Below, piece by piece: positions 16,112 through 24,475 of a stretch of 53,107 nucleotides of DNA. Position numbers and translations under genes: made by a program. Positions within the stretch are counted from its first letter, which is position 1. Every line of letters begins with the position of its first letter. The notes beneath the pieces were generated by a model that was not told the DNA's origin, did not search any database, and was given only the letters and a program-made list of their open reading frames with translations. The stretch lies in the NCBI GenBank assembly GCA_027485615.1, contig JAIXQS010000063.1:1-53107 (forward strand), written 5' to 3'. The DNA is from Verrucomicrobiaceae bacterium. GTDB taxonomy: Bacteria > Verrucomicrobiota > Verrucomicrobiia > Verrucomicrobiales > Akkermansiaceae.

Positions 16112-17686
16112 ATGATCGTCAGCATTTTCAACGATGTGATCGGCCCCGTGATGCGCGGGCCGTCGAGTTCGCACTGCGCCGCCGCACTGCGCATCGGGCG
16201 GCTTGCCCGCGATCTGATGGACGGGGATTTCTCGCAGGTGCTCGTGGAGTTCGACCGCAACGGTTCGCTGCCGAATACGCACGACACGCAGGGCTCCGAC
16301 ATGGGGCTTTTCGGCGGGTTGATGGGCTGGGACGCGGCGGATTCAAGGCTGCCGGGCTCCATGAAAACGCTGGCGGACAGCGGGGTGAAAATTTCCATCG
16401 AGACGGTCGATGCCGGCGATCCGCACCCGAACACCTACCGGCTCACACTTTTCAGCGAAAAAGAAACCCGCACGCTCATCGCGATCTCCACCGGTGGCGG
16501 CATCATGGAAGTGATCGAGCTCGACGGCTTTTCGGTCTCGATGCACGGCGATTTTTTCGAGACTCTGCTGTGGATTGAAGGCGATACGGCCAGTGCGGTC
16601 GCGGCCTTGGAGGCGGGCGTAGACGGCGCGCAAGTGATTTCGCACGAGGCGGGCGGGAGAAAAATGATCGAGGTCAAAGCCGCGGCTTTTGTGGGCGATG
16701 AGATCATCGCGGCGCTGGCAGGGGTGCGCTGTGTGAAACGGCTCGCGCCGGTGCTTTCCGTGATGTCCCGCAAGGACACGCATGTCCCCTTCGGCACCTG
16801 CGAGGCGATGTTGGAGCATGATGCCGGGCGCGGCACGCCGTTGTGGAAACTCGCCGTCCAATATGAAATGGAGCGCGGCAACCTGACCGAGGCGGAGGTC
16901 ATCGCGAAAATGGTGGAGATCGTGCGCATCGTGCGGAACTCGATCGCCGAGGGCATCGCGGGTACGGAATACGAGGATCGCGTGCTAGGCCACCAGTGCG
17001 GTAAATTCGGCGAGATGATGGCCGCCGGCAAATTGCTGGATGGCGGCGCGCTGAACCGGATCATCCTTTACGTGACCTCCCTGATGGAGGTGAAAAGCTC
17101 GATGGGCGTGATCATCGCGGCACCCACGGCGGGAGCTTGCGCGGCCTTGCCCGGCGCGGTCGTCGCGATGGCGGAGAGCATGGGTCTCGGCGAGGAGGAA
17201 ATGGCGAAAGCCCTGCTCGCCAGCGGCCTGATCGGCGTTTTCATCGCCACCCGCTGGACTTTCGCCGCCGAGGTGGGCGGCTGCCAGGCGGAAGGAGGCT
17301 CCGCCGCTGCGATGGCCGCCGCCGCGCTTGTCACTATGGCGGGCGGAACGCTCAACCAATCCGTCGGCGCGGCCTCGATGGCCATGCAAAGCATGATCGG
17401 CCTGATCTGCGATCCCATCGCGAACCGCGTCGAGGCTCCTTGCCTCGGCAAAAACGTCATGGCCGCCGCCAACGCCCTCTGCTGCGCGAACATGGCGCTT
17501 GCCGGTTACGACCAGGTCATCCCGCTCGACGAGGTGATCGAGACCGCGAAGCAGGTTGCCAAACAGATGCCCCGCGAAGTGCGCTGCACAAACCTCGGCG
17601 GCCTTTCGATCACCCCCACCGCCATTGCGCTGGAGAAAAAGCTCGCCGAAAAACGCGGATGCGGCAGTGGCTGCGGATGCGGGTGA
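16112..17686 (+). CDS. sdaA: L-serine dehydratase, iron-sulfur type (single chain)
   Basis: The 524-residue product fuses the beta domain (N-terminal FNDVIGPVMRGPSSSHCAAA, with the SSSH substrate loop) and the alpha domain (HQCGKFGEMMAAG, APTAGACAALPG). Three cysteines in GGCQAEGG, GLICDPI and APCLGKN are placed to hold the 4Fe-4S cluster. It deaminates L-serine to pyruvate in the cytosol. The protein ends in a Cys/Gly tail, RGCGSGCGCG, which is not part of the usual family and could bind metal. It is transcribed divergently from the polysaccharide regulator, 171 bp away, with no obvious functional link. Confidence 0.95.
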   Translation: MIVSIFNDVIGPVMRGPSSSHCAAALRIGRLARDLMDGDFSQVLVEFDRNGSLPNTHDTQGSDMGLFGGLMGWDAADSRLPGSMKTLADSGVKISIETVDAGDPHPNTYRLTLFSEKETRTLIAISTGGGIMEVIELDGFSVSMHGDFFETLLWIEGDTASAVAALEAGVDGAQVISHEAGGRKMIEVKAAAFVGDEIIAALAGVRCVKRLAPVLSVMSRKDTHVPFGTCEAMLEHDAGRGTPLWKLAVQYEMERGNLTEAEVIAKMVEIVRIVRNSIAEGIAGTEYEDRVLGHQCGKFGEMMAAGKLLDGGALNRIILYVTSLMEVKSSMGVIIAAPTAGACAALPGAVVAMAESMGLGEEEMAKALLASGLIGVFIATRWTFAAEVGGCQAEGGSAAAMAAAALVTMAGGTLNQSVGAASMAMQSMIGLICDPIANRVEAPCLGKNVMAAANALCCANMALAGYDQVIPLDEVIETAKQVAKQMPREVRCTNLGGLSITPTAIALEKKLAEKRGCGSGCGCG

Positions 17687-17711
17687 GGTCTCCCGTTTCG
17701 CGATACGTAAT

Positions 17712-17853
17712 GGTCGTTTTGCCAAAACGACCGCCCCTGTCCGCGCAACCTGATCTCGAATCCGGGTCTTATCCTTTCGCGTTGTTGATGCGGAGCTTGT
17801 TTCCCCGGCACCGTAACGCCACGCGCAACGTCGGTCATTTCGGCGAAATGACC
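17712..17853. repeat. Paired-hairpin REP-like element after sdaA
   Basis: Two hairpins of the same design face each other: GGTCGTTTTG/CAAAACGACC (17712-17732) and GGTCATTTCG/CGAAATGACC (17833-17853), each with a 1-base centre. The first is followed by CCGCGCAACCTG, similar to the tails at the window start (CCGCGCTACCTG) and window end (TCGCGACCTG). It fills the spacer between the convergent sdaA and aldehyde dehydrogenase genes. Confidence 0.75.
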
Positions 17854-17864
17854 CTACCGATTTC

Positions 17865-19427
17865 TCAGCTCTCCATCCTGTTAATCCCGAGCGGATTCGC
17901 GTCCTGAAGTTCAGCGGGGAGGGCTGCGTCGGGGAAGTTCTGCCAGGTGACGGGGCGAGTGAAACGGAAGATCGCCATGGTGCCGACGGAAGTGCTGCGT
18001 CCATCCGAGGTGGCGGGGAAAGGGCCGCCGTGGACGATGCTGTCGCAAACCTCGACGCCGGTGGGGAAGCCATTGAAAATGAGGCGTCCGGCGCGATTCT
18101 GGAGCGAGGGGACGAGGCCGGGATGCGCGGCGAGCTCCTCGACGGTCGCGTGGACGCTGGCGGTGAGCTGGCCTTCGAGGTGCGGGATGACGGCTTCGAT
18201 TTCCACAAGCGATCCACGAACGATCAGGGTCGCGGGGCCGAACATCTCGCCTTGCAGCGCTTCGGATTTCAGGAAATCGGCTACGGAAACGGTGAAGGCC
18301 ATCGGTGCGCCCTGGCCGGGGCCGGCTTCGGTGGCAGAGCGGGCGAGGGTTGCCACGCCCGATGCGGTGGCGAAGCTGGAGGTGGCGTCGGCGAAGGCCT
18401 TGCAGATGCCAGCGTTGAGCATCATGCCGGGGGAGCCGGCTTCAATGAGCGACTTGAGTTTCGCAAGGAACGCTTCGCCGGAATTTTCCGGAAGGAATAT
18501 GAGGCCGGGGTTCGTGCAGAACTGGCCGACGCCGAGCGTGAGCGATCCGTAAAAGGCTTCCGCGAGGGCTTCCTCACCGCGGGCGAGCGCGCCGGGCAGG
18601 ATCACGACGGGGTTTACGGAACTCATTTCCGCGTAAACGGGGATGGGCTGCGGGCGGGCATTCGCGGTGGCCATCAGGGCGGTGCCGCCGGCGCGGGAAC
18701 CGGTGAAGCCGACCGCTTGGATCACGGGATGTTTCACCACCGCCTGGCCGACCTTGCGGCCGCCGCCGTAGAGAACGGAGAACACGCCCTCGGGCATGCC
18801 GGTGGATTGCGCGGCAGCGATCACGGCGTTGGCGACGATTTCCGCGACGCCCGGATGCGAAGAGTGAGCGACCACAACGACCGGGCAACCTGCGGCGAGG
18901 GCGGAGGCGGTGTCGCCGCCGGCCACGGAGTAGGCGAGCGGAAAATTGCTGGCGCAGAAAACGGCCACCGGGCCTAGCGGGCGGAGCATCGCGCGGTGGT
19001 CGGCTTTCGGCAAAGGCTTGCGATCCGGCTGGGCGCGATCGATGCGGGCATCGACCCATGAGCCTTCCTCGATCTGTTTCGCGAACATGCGGAGCTGGCC
19101 GACGGTGCGGCCGGTCTCGCCGCGCAGGCGAGGCACAGGCAGGGCGGTCTCAAGCTGGCCGCGCTCGACGATATCCTCCACCACGCCCTCGATCCCGTCC
19201 GCGATGGCGCGGAGGAACACGGCGCGGGTTTTTCCCGGCATCTGCGAGTAGGCGGGAAACGCCGCAGCAGCGAGCGACAGGGCTTTTTCCACCTCGTCGG
19301 GAGTGGCAGCCATGTAGGCCGGTTCCAGCACGGTGCCGCTGCCGGGCTGGATGCCGTGGCCGCAGGTTTCCGTGCCCGTGGAGCGCGAGTTGCCGATGAA
19401 GGAGGTGCCGAGGAGCTGGGTGGTCAT
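17865..19427 (-). CDS. NADP-dependent aldehyde dehydrogenase (alpha-ketoglutarate-semialdehyde dehydrogenase type)
   Basis: A 520-residue ALDH whose catalytic Cys lies in LGVGQFCTNPGL and general-base Glu in VYAEMSSVNPV, with FCASNFPLAYSVAGGDTASALAAGCP as the NADP-binding segment. The length and the AEMSSVNPV and GRSTSVGT motifs match the KGSA dehydrogenase branch, which oxidises 2-oxoglutarate semialdehyde in pentose, sugar-acid or hydroxyproline breakdown. The DHDPS-family gene 10 bp upstream fits both routes. The substrate is inferred from this pairing only. Confidence 0.85.
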   Translation of the reverse strand: MTTQLLGTSFIGNSRSTGTETCGHGIQPGSGTVLEPAYMAATPDEVEKALSLAAAAFPAYSQMPGKTRAVFLRAIADGIEGVVEDIVERGQLETALPVPRLRGETGRTVGQLRMFAKQIEEGSWVDARIDRAQPDRKPLPKADHRAMLRPLGPVAVFCASNFPLAYSVAGGDTASALAAGCPVVVVAHSSHPGVAEIVANAVIAAAQSTGMPEGVFSVLYGGGRKVGQAVVKHPVIQAVGFTGSRAGGTALMATANARPQPIPVYAEMSSVNPVVILPGALARGEEALAEAFYGSLTLGVGQFCTNPGLIFLPENSGEAFLAKLKSLIEAGSPGMMLNAGICKAFADATSSFATASGVATLARSATEAGPGQGAPMAFTVSVADFLKSEALQGEMFGPATLIVRGSLVEIEAVIPHLEGQLTASVHATVEELAAHPGLVPSLQNRAGRLIFNGFPTGVEVCDSIVHGGPFPATSDGRSTSVGTMAIFRFTRPVTWQNFPDAALPAELQDANPLGINRMES

Positions 19428-19437
19428 GGTGAAAAAG

Positions 19438-20343
19438 TCAGAGTGCGGGAGCGGTGGCGAGGGCTTTCTCGATGATGGCGGTGGCCTCCGCGAGTTCGGC
19501 GCCGACGAGTTCCAGGCGTGGCGGGCGGACGCGGTTGTTGCCGAACTTGCCGCCGGTGGCGAGGTTCTGCTGGAGCTTGATGAGCTGCACGAATTTCACG
19601 ACGGTGTCCATGCGGAGCATCGGCAGCATCCATTCGTAGATCGGCATGGCCTCCTCGATGCGGCCGGTGGTGCCGAGTTCGAAGAGCTTCACGTTGTAGG
19701 CCGGGAAAGCGTCGCCCACACCGGTGATCCAGAATTTCGCGCCCATCGCGAAGCCTTCGAGCGCGCAGTCATCGACGCCCACGCCAAGCACAAGGCGGTC
19801 GCCGCAGACCTCGCGGATGCCGGCAATGCGGCGGACGTCGGTGGAGGATTCCTTGACGGCTTCGGCGTTGGGAAGCTCGTCGGCGAGCTCCTTCATCTGG
19901 AGCGGGGTGAAGTCGGTTTTGTAGGCGACGGGGTTGTTGTAGATGATGCAGGGAAGGTCGGTGGCGGAAATGACCGCTTTCATGTGAGCCTTCATTTCCC
20001 GCCAATCCGAGGAGTAAAGGTAAGGCGGCAGAACCATCAGGCCGCGGCAGCCGTTGTCCTTGGCGGCCTTGGCGAGATCGACGGCTTCCTTGGTGGAGAG
20101 CGCGGCGACGCCGGGGATGATGGGCGTGCCGGGCACGGCCTCGACGTAGGTTTTCTGCAGCGCGACCTTTTCCGCAAAGGAAAGCGTGGCACCCTCGCCG
20201 AGCGAGCCGTGGACGACGATGGCGGAGCAGCCGTTCTCGATCAGCCACTTGCCGTGATCGGCCATCAGGCCGTGGTCGATGCTGAGGTCTTCGTTGAACT
20301 GGGTGAGGGTGGCGGGCATGACGCCTTTCCATTCGATGCTCAT
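19438..20343 (-). CDS. DHDPS/NAL-superfamily lyase or deaminase
   Basis: The 301-residue (beta/alpha)8 enzyme has GSLGEGATLSFAEKV (the G-x-x-GE motif), the Tyr in CIIYNNPVAYKTDF and the Schiff-base Lys in NAEAVKESS. The family includes dihydrodipicolinate synthase, N-acetylneuraminate lyase, 2-keto-3-deoxy-sugar-acid dehydratases and pyrroline-4-hydroxy-2-carboxylate deaminase. The KGSADH-like gene immediately downstream argues against lysine biosynthesis and for a catabolic dehydratase or deaminase that yields 2-oxoglutarate semialdehyde. I chose ATG 20343; the upstream frame adds 27 non-family residues. Confidence 0.8.
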   Translation of the reverse strand: MSIEWKGVMPATLTQFNEDLSIDHGLMADHGKWLIENGCSAIVVHGSLGEGATLSFAEKVALQKTYVEAVPGTPIIPGVAALSTKEAVDLAKAAKDNGCRGLMVLPPYLYSSDWREMKAHMKAVISATDLPCIIYNNPVAYKTDFTPLQMKELADELPNAEAVKESSTDVRRIAGIREVCGDRLVLGVGVDDCALEGFAMGAKFWITGVGDAFPAYNVKLFELGTTGRIEEAMPIYEWMLPMLRMDTVVKFVQLIKLQQNLATGGKFGNNRVRPPRLELVGAELAEATAIIEKALATAPAL

Positions 20344-20822
20344 GATGGTGATGGGATAGAGGTTGTGGCAGCGGATTGCCGCACTGCGGGGCGCACACTG
20401 GGACAGCGATCCCGGATTGGCCATCCGAAATTTCCCGGGAAAGAATCATTCATTACCCCCTGCTCGCCTGATTTTTTGTGGTTGGATGACACCGCCAGTC
20501 CGCAGTTCGTTGGGATGGGAGAATTCAAACAGGAACAAATACCTTCGGAAGATGCCGCCGCGCGAAAGCTAGGCCGTTGCCGCAGGTGACCGTCCCCGCA
20601 TCGAACTGTCCGAGAATCATCACCAACCCGACCTCCGTTTCCGAACTTCCCTTGTCGTCCAAGCGGCGGAGCTTCCGCACCCGGCTCGTGCGATCACAAA
20701 CGGAAAGCAGGTGAATTCATCGCAGAGGTAGCGGTGAGACCAGACCCGCGCGAAAATCTCCGATTCACCGGTTTTCCGTTTTCAGAAAATCGAAGAAGAC
20801 GGATCCGCCGCAAAGCCGCGCC
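20344..20822. other. 480-bp spacer without a convincing gene
   Basis: No known family is encoded here. On the minus strand an open stretch of 63 codons (20716 down to a TGA at 20525) contains ETEVGLVMILGQFDAG and ARRHLPKVFVPV, which looks protein-like. It lacks a good start and matches nothing I recognise, so it may be a gene remnant. The segment nearest 20344 should hold the promoter of the DHDPS-like gene. Confidence 0.4.
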
Positions 20823-21929
20823 TCACTCCCGCCGCAGCGCCGCATACCCCGGCTTGATCGTGTCGAAAATGACTTCGAGACGTTTGCCATAAGGGGCGAA
20901 GGCGCTTTTGATCGCGTTGAGGTTGAGTTTTTCAAGATCGGCGAGGCTGAGGTCGAAAAGCTCGGTGGCGAGGATGGTTTCCTTGGTCATGGTGGTGTCG
21001 CTCATCAGGCGGTCGTCGGTGTTGAGGCAGACGCGGAAGCCGTTGCGGAAAAACAGGCCGAAGGGATGCTGCGCGAGGTCGTGGCAGGCTCCGGTGTGGA
21101 GGTTCGAGTAAAGGCACATTTCCAGCGGGATGCGGCAGTCGAGCACGTATTGGGCGAGTGTGCCGAGCTTGAGCGAGCCGTCTTCCATGACGTGGATGTC
21201 GTCCCGCAGCCGCGTGGCATGGCCGAGGCGATGCGCTCCACAGTATTGCAGCGCCTGCCAGATCGACTCCAGCCCGAAGGCCTCGCCGGCGTGGATCGTG
21301 ATGTGGAAATTGGCGCGCTGGATCGCGTGGAAGGCATCGACGTGTTTTTTCGGGGGAAATCCGGATTCGCCGCCCGCGAGATCGAAGCCGACCACGCCCG
21401 CCTCGCGCCAGCGGATGGCGAGCTCGGCCGCCACCATCGAGTCGCTGAGATGGCGCAGGGCGCAGATGATGAGCCCCCATTTCACGCCGAAGTCCTTTTC
21501 CCCGCGCCGCAGCCCGGAGAGCACGGCGTTGACCACCTCGTCCTGCGAGAGCCCGCCATCGGTGTGCAGCAGCGGGGCGAAACGGACTTCCGCATAGACC
21601 ACGCCGTCCTCCTTCATGTCCTCGATGAACTCATAGGCCACCTTTTCCAGCGCCTCCTTCGTCTGCATCACCCCGGAGGTATGCGCGAAACCTTCGAGGT
21701 ACTCCGGCAAATTCCCGCGCTGGGCCCCGCGATGGAACCACGCCGCCAGCTCGCCCGCATCCTCCGTCGGTAGGCCCTTGTATCCGTTCTCCCGCGCCAG
21801 CTCGATCACGGTCTGCGGCCGCAGCCCGCCATCCAGGTGCTCGTGGAGCAAAACCTTCGGCAGCTTCCTGAAATCCAGCGCCGCCACCAGATCCTTGCCC
21901 TTTAAATCAGTGAGATCCGCTTTTTTCAT
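20823..21929 (-). CDS. add: Adenosine deaminase family protein
   Basis: The 368-residue amidohydrolase has all Zn and catalytic motifs of adenosine deaminase: LLHEHLDGGLRP at the N-terminus, TIHAGEAFG, HRLGHATRL and LNTDDRLMS. It deaminates adenosine (and deoxyadenosine) to inosine in purine salvage, in the cytosol. ATG 21929 is preferred to a GTG three codons upstream. It is transcribed away from rplI, with a 157-bp shared upstream region. Confidence 0.92.
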   Translation of the reverse strand: MKKADLTDLKGKDLVAALDFRKLPKVLLHEHLDGGLRPQTVIELARENGYKGLPTEDAGELAAWFHRGAQRGNLPEYLEGFAHTSGVMQTKEALEKVAYEFIEDMKEDGVVYAEVRFAPLLHTDGGLSQDEVVNAVLSGLRRGEKDFGVKWGLIICALRHLSDSMVAAELAIRWREAGVVGFDLAGGESGFPPKKHVDAFHAIQRANFHITIHAGEAFGLESIWQALQYCGAHRLGHATRLRDDIHVMEDGSLKLGTLAQYVLDCRIPLEMCLYSNLHTGACHDLAQHPFGLFFRNGFRVCLNTDDRLMSDTTMTKETILATELFDLSLADLEKLNLNAIKSAFAPYGKRLEVIFDTIKPGYAALRRE

Positions 21930-22025
21930 GCCTGTCACCTAGCAGAAACCTGGCAAACCGGAAGGGAGATCCCCCCGTTTTTCAAAAAAAGCACCCGTCG
22001 CGGTGCCGGGGCGGCAGGATTCTCC

Positions 22026-22054
22026 TTGACGCACCCCAAGCCCGAGCCTAAATC
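22026..22054 (+). promoter_or_regulatory. Candidate sigma70-type promoter of rplI
   Basis: TTGACG (22026-22031), a 17-base spacer, then TAAATC (22049-22054), about 32 bp before the rplI ATG. The -35 box is good and the -10 is weak. Confidence 0.4.
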
Positions 22055-22086
22055 CGCCCCCCGTTTCTAAACAATCCTCTCCTACC

Positions 22087-22557
22087 ATGGCCAACGCACA
22101 AGTCATCCTCAAAGAAAAAATCGAAGGCCTTGGAGCCGAAGCCGATGTCGTCAAAGTCCGCGCCGGATACGCCCGCAACTACCTCGTCCCGCAAGGCAAG
22201 GCCTACGAGGCAACCAAGGCAAACCTCCGCCACGTCGAAGCTCTCAAGACCAGCCGTGCCCAACGCGAAGCCGAGGAAATCGTCGTCGCCCAGGAGCTCG
22301 CAACCAAGATCGGCAAGCTCAAGCCGTCCTTCACCCTTTCCACCGGCCAAGGTGGCAAGGCATTCGGCTCCGTCACCAACATGGACATCCACAAGGAACT
22401 GGAAGCCGCCGGAATCTCCATCGACCGCCACTCCATCCAGCTCGACAAGCCGATCAAGAAATCCGGCAAGACCGCCGTGGAAATCAAACTCAACGCCCAA
22501 GTCACCGCGACCCTCACCATCACCGTCGATGCGGGCGATGTCACCGAGGAGGACTGA
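22087..22557 (+). CDS. rplI: 50S ribosomal protein L9
   Basis: The 156-residue product has the L9 N-terminal signature (IEGLGAEADVVKVRAGYARN, then YLVPQGKAYEAT), a long central helix and the C-terminal domain. It binds 23S rRNA domain V and helps frame maintenance. rpsF, ssb and rpsR, its usual partners, are not adjacent: the gene is monocistronic here, with its own promoter-like sequence and a strong terminator. Confidence 0.98.
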   Translation: MANAQVILKEKIEGLGAEADVVKVRAGYARNYLVPQGKAYEATKANLRHVEALKTSRAQREAEEIVVAQELATKIGKLKPSFTLSTGQGGKAFGSVTNMDIHKELEAAGISIDRHSIQLDKPIKKSGKTAVEIKLNAQVTATLTITVDAGDVTEED

Positions 22558-22592
22558 AACTTTAAGTTTTAAACTTTAAATCTCAATGAAGA

Positions 22593-22624
22593 GGCCGGTT
22601 CCGAAAGGGACCGGTCTTTTTTTT
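22593..22624 (+). terminator. Rho-independent terminator of rplI
   Basis: Stem GGCCGGTTCC/GGGACCGGTC (10 pairs including two wobbles) with a GAAA tetraloop, followed by eight T. It is a textbook intrinsic terminator 35 bp after the stop codon. Confidence 0.92.
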
Positions 22625-22625
22625 C

Positions 22626-22674
22626 CGTGGCTGGGACTTGCAGTCCCAGTCCGTCGCGGGGACATCCTGTCCCC
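22626..22674. repeat. 49-bp double-hairpin REP-like element, copy 2
   Basis: Inverted copy of 7259-7307 (45 of 49 bases match). It holds hairpins CTGGGACT-TGC-AGTCCCAG and GGGGACA-TCC-TGTCCCC. It lies directly after the rplI terminator. Confidence 0.85.
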
Positions 22675-22727
22675 GGTCTTTCTTCTTCCTTGGAGTTTAG
22701 GGTTTAAAATTTAAAAGTTCCGGCAGG

Positions 22728-23744
22728 ATGATCCCGGCGAGAAAATTGATGTATGAGGTTTCCCAGCCGCTGCGGCAGTATCTCTACCGTTTCGACAGGC
22801 TGCGGGACATTCCACGCGTTTATTCGGAGCTGACAAGGTTCACAGGAGCCATCCCTTACGACGACCCACAAGGGCGCGAAACGCTGTGGCTGACGGTGAT
22901 GTATCCGCCCGAAGTCCTTGCGGAACTGCGGCCACGGCTGATCCGCATTTACAGCGAGCTGAAGCTCGGGCGCAACGCCGTCGAGCACGAGCACCTCCTC
23001 GTGGATCGGATCGACTTCGGTGATTTCGGTAACTCCAAACCCTTTCGCATCCGCGTCACGAACCTTTTCAACGACAACTCCGACTACTTCTACGTGAAAC
23101 AAGCCGATGCCTCCCGCATCTACGGCCTGGAACTGTAGCACATCCTCTCGCCGAACCGGATCAACTACATGGTCAAAGGCAACACACTCATCGAGGAGCA
23201 CATCGCGGGCGTCCCGGGCGATGTTTTCCTGCGCGATTACCTGCCGGATCCGAAGCTCAACAAGGTCCGCATCGCCAAGGAGTTCACGAAATTCACCGAG
23301 CGCTCCTTCATCCGCCTGCTCGGCGACATGCGCAGCGTGAACTACGTCGTCGATATCACGCCGGACTTCGAGGAGGTGCAATACCGCGTCCGCCCCATCG
23401 ACTTCGATCAGCAATCCTACGAGGGCAACGGCAACATCTACCTCGCCTTCCGCTTCAACTCGAACCGCCCCGTCACGCGCCTCGCCTTCCACGTGCTGAA
23501 CCGGAAATCCATCGACCAATACGTCAACGAGGAACACGCCCAGATGGCGCGCCGTGCAAAAGTGGAATCCACCCGCCTGCGCGCCCTGCTCGGCATCATG
23601 CGCCGCGAGGAAATCGCCCCCATGGAGCATGTCCAGCGCCTCGCCCTTGAGCTCGACCGCATGCACGGCACCACCGATTTCCGCGACTGCAAATCCATGG
23701 GTGAACTCACTGCGGAGCATATCTCGCTGATGCTCGGGGTGTGA
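22728..23744 (+). pseudogene. Unknown conserved-looking protein interrupted by one in-frame TAG
   Basis: The frame encodes 338 codons. After 136 residues (starting MIPARKLMYEVSQPLRQYLY, ending DASRIYGLEL) a TAG at 23136-23138 stops translation. The same frame then continues uninterrupted for 202 codons (HILSPNRINYMVKG through AEHISLMLGV). Both parts look equally protein-like and no frameshift is needed, so a single base change would restore one soluble protein of about 338 residues. I do not recognise a family. Options are a recent pseudogene, a sequencing error, or readthrough. TAG is an ordinary terminator of several genes here (MBOAT, cysC, hisK-like), which argues against general amber recoding. 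A purine-rich GGCAGG precedes the ATG. Confidence 0.7.
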
Positions 23745-23779
23745 TGTTGCCGCTTGACCTGAGCACGATGTGCGTCATG

Positions 23780-23791
23780 TTTGTTAACAAA
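23780..23791. promoter_or_regulatory. Palindrome TTTGTTAACAAA over the antitoxin start codon
   Basis: This perfect 12-bp inverted repeat ends on the first base of the Phd-type antitoxin ATG. The position suits an autoregulatory operator for the toxin-antitoxin complex. Confidence 0.5.
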
Positions 23792-24042
23792 TGAAAACAG
23801 CCACAATCCGGGAAGCGCAGCACCATCTTTCCAAACTGGTGAACGAGGTGCGGGAGAGCGGTCAGGAGATCGTCCTGACGCGCCGGGGAGAGGAGGTGTG
23901 CAAGATCACTCCGATCCCATATCCGGAGGAGAAGAAACTGGATTGGGCGGCGTGGACGAAGGAGCAAAGGATGTTTCTCGCCTCAATGCCGAAGATCGAA
24001 GGGAGTGCGGTGGATTTAGACCGGGAGGGCTACCGCTGGTAA
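23791..24042 (+). CDS. Phd/YefM-type antitoxin
   Basis: The 83-residue product opens MKTATIREAQHHLSKLVNEV and continues SGQEIVLTRRGEEVCKITPI, the classical Phd/YefM DNA-binding fold, with a C-terminal toxin-binding tail. The PIN toxin starts 1 base after its stop. A perfect palindrome overlaps its start codon, consistent with autoregulation. Confidence 0.9.
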   Translation: MKTATIREAQHHLSKLVNEVRESGQEIVLTRRGEEVCKITPIPYPEEKKLDWAAWTKEQRMFLASMPKIEGSAVDLDREGYRW

Positions 24043-24043
24043 C

Positions 24044-24475
24044 ATGGTGTACGCGGACACCAGCGTTCTCGCCTCGCTCCTGATGAGCGACTCCAACAGC
24101 GACAAAGCCACGGACCTGACATCGGTGCAAGTCGCTCCGCTCCTGCTGAACCGCCTTTTGAAACTGGAAGTCTGCAACGCGATCCGTCTCAGGGTGGCGG
24201 ATGGCGATGTGGACGAAAGCATGGCGGCGGAATCCTGGGACAAACTGGAGTGCATGGAGCGCTCCGGGTTCTGTGTCGTTCGGGAGCCTGACTGGGATCG
24301 TGTTTTGCGGCGATCCATAGGCTTCAGCAGAGCGCACTCATCTGAAAAGCGGACCCGAACCTTTGATATCGTCCACGTGGCCGCTGCTTTGGAGTTGGGA
24401 GCGATGGAATTCTGGAGCTTCGACAAGCGGCAGCGGGCATTGGCTTCTGAAGTCGGTCTTCGGGTCAATCCTTGA
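24044..24475 (+). CDS. PIN-domain toxin (VapC-like)
   Basis: The 143-residue PIN nuclease has D5 in MVYADTSVLASLLM, E in LLKLEVCNAIRLRV and D in RTFDIVHVAAALELGA, with a final FWSFDKRQRALASEVGL. It should be an RNase neutralised by the Phd-type partner. Its 3' end overlaps the 3' end of the convergent DUF2339 gene by 11 bases. It belongs to a different VapC subgroup from the pair at 8004-8614. Confidence 0.9.
   Translation: MVYADTSVLASLLMSDSNSDKATDLTSVQVAPLLLNRLLKLEVCNAIRLRVADGDVDESMAAESWDKLECMERSGFCVVREPDWDRVLRRSIGFSRAHSSEKRTRTFDIVHVAAALELGAMEFWSFDKRQRALASEVGLRVNP

Noticed and set aside
22704..23720. Uninterrupted 338-codon minus-strand frame opposite the amber-split gene
   Set aside because: Its sequence is a valine/glycine/aspartate-rich antisense shadow without domain features, whereas the plus strand has natural composition on both sides of the TAG. 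Long antisense frames are common in this GC-rich DNA.
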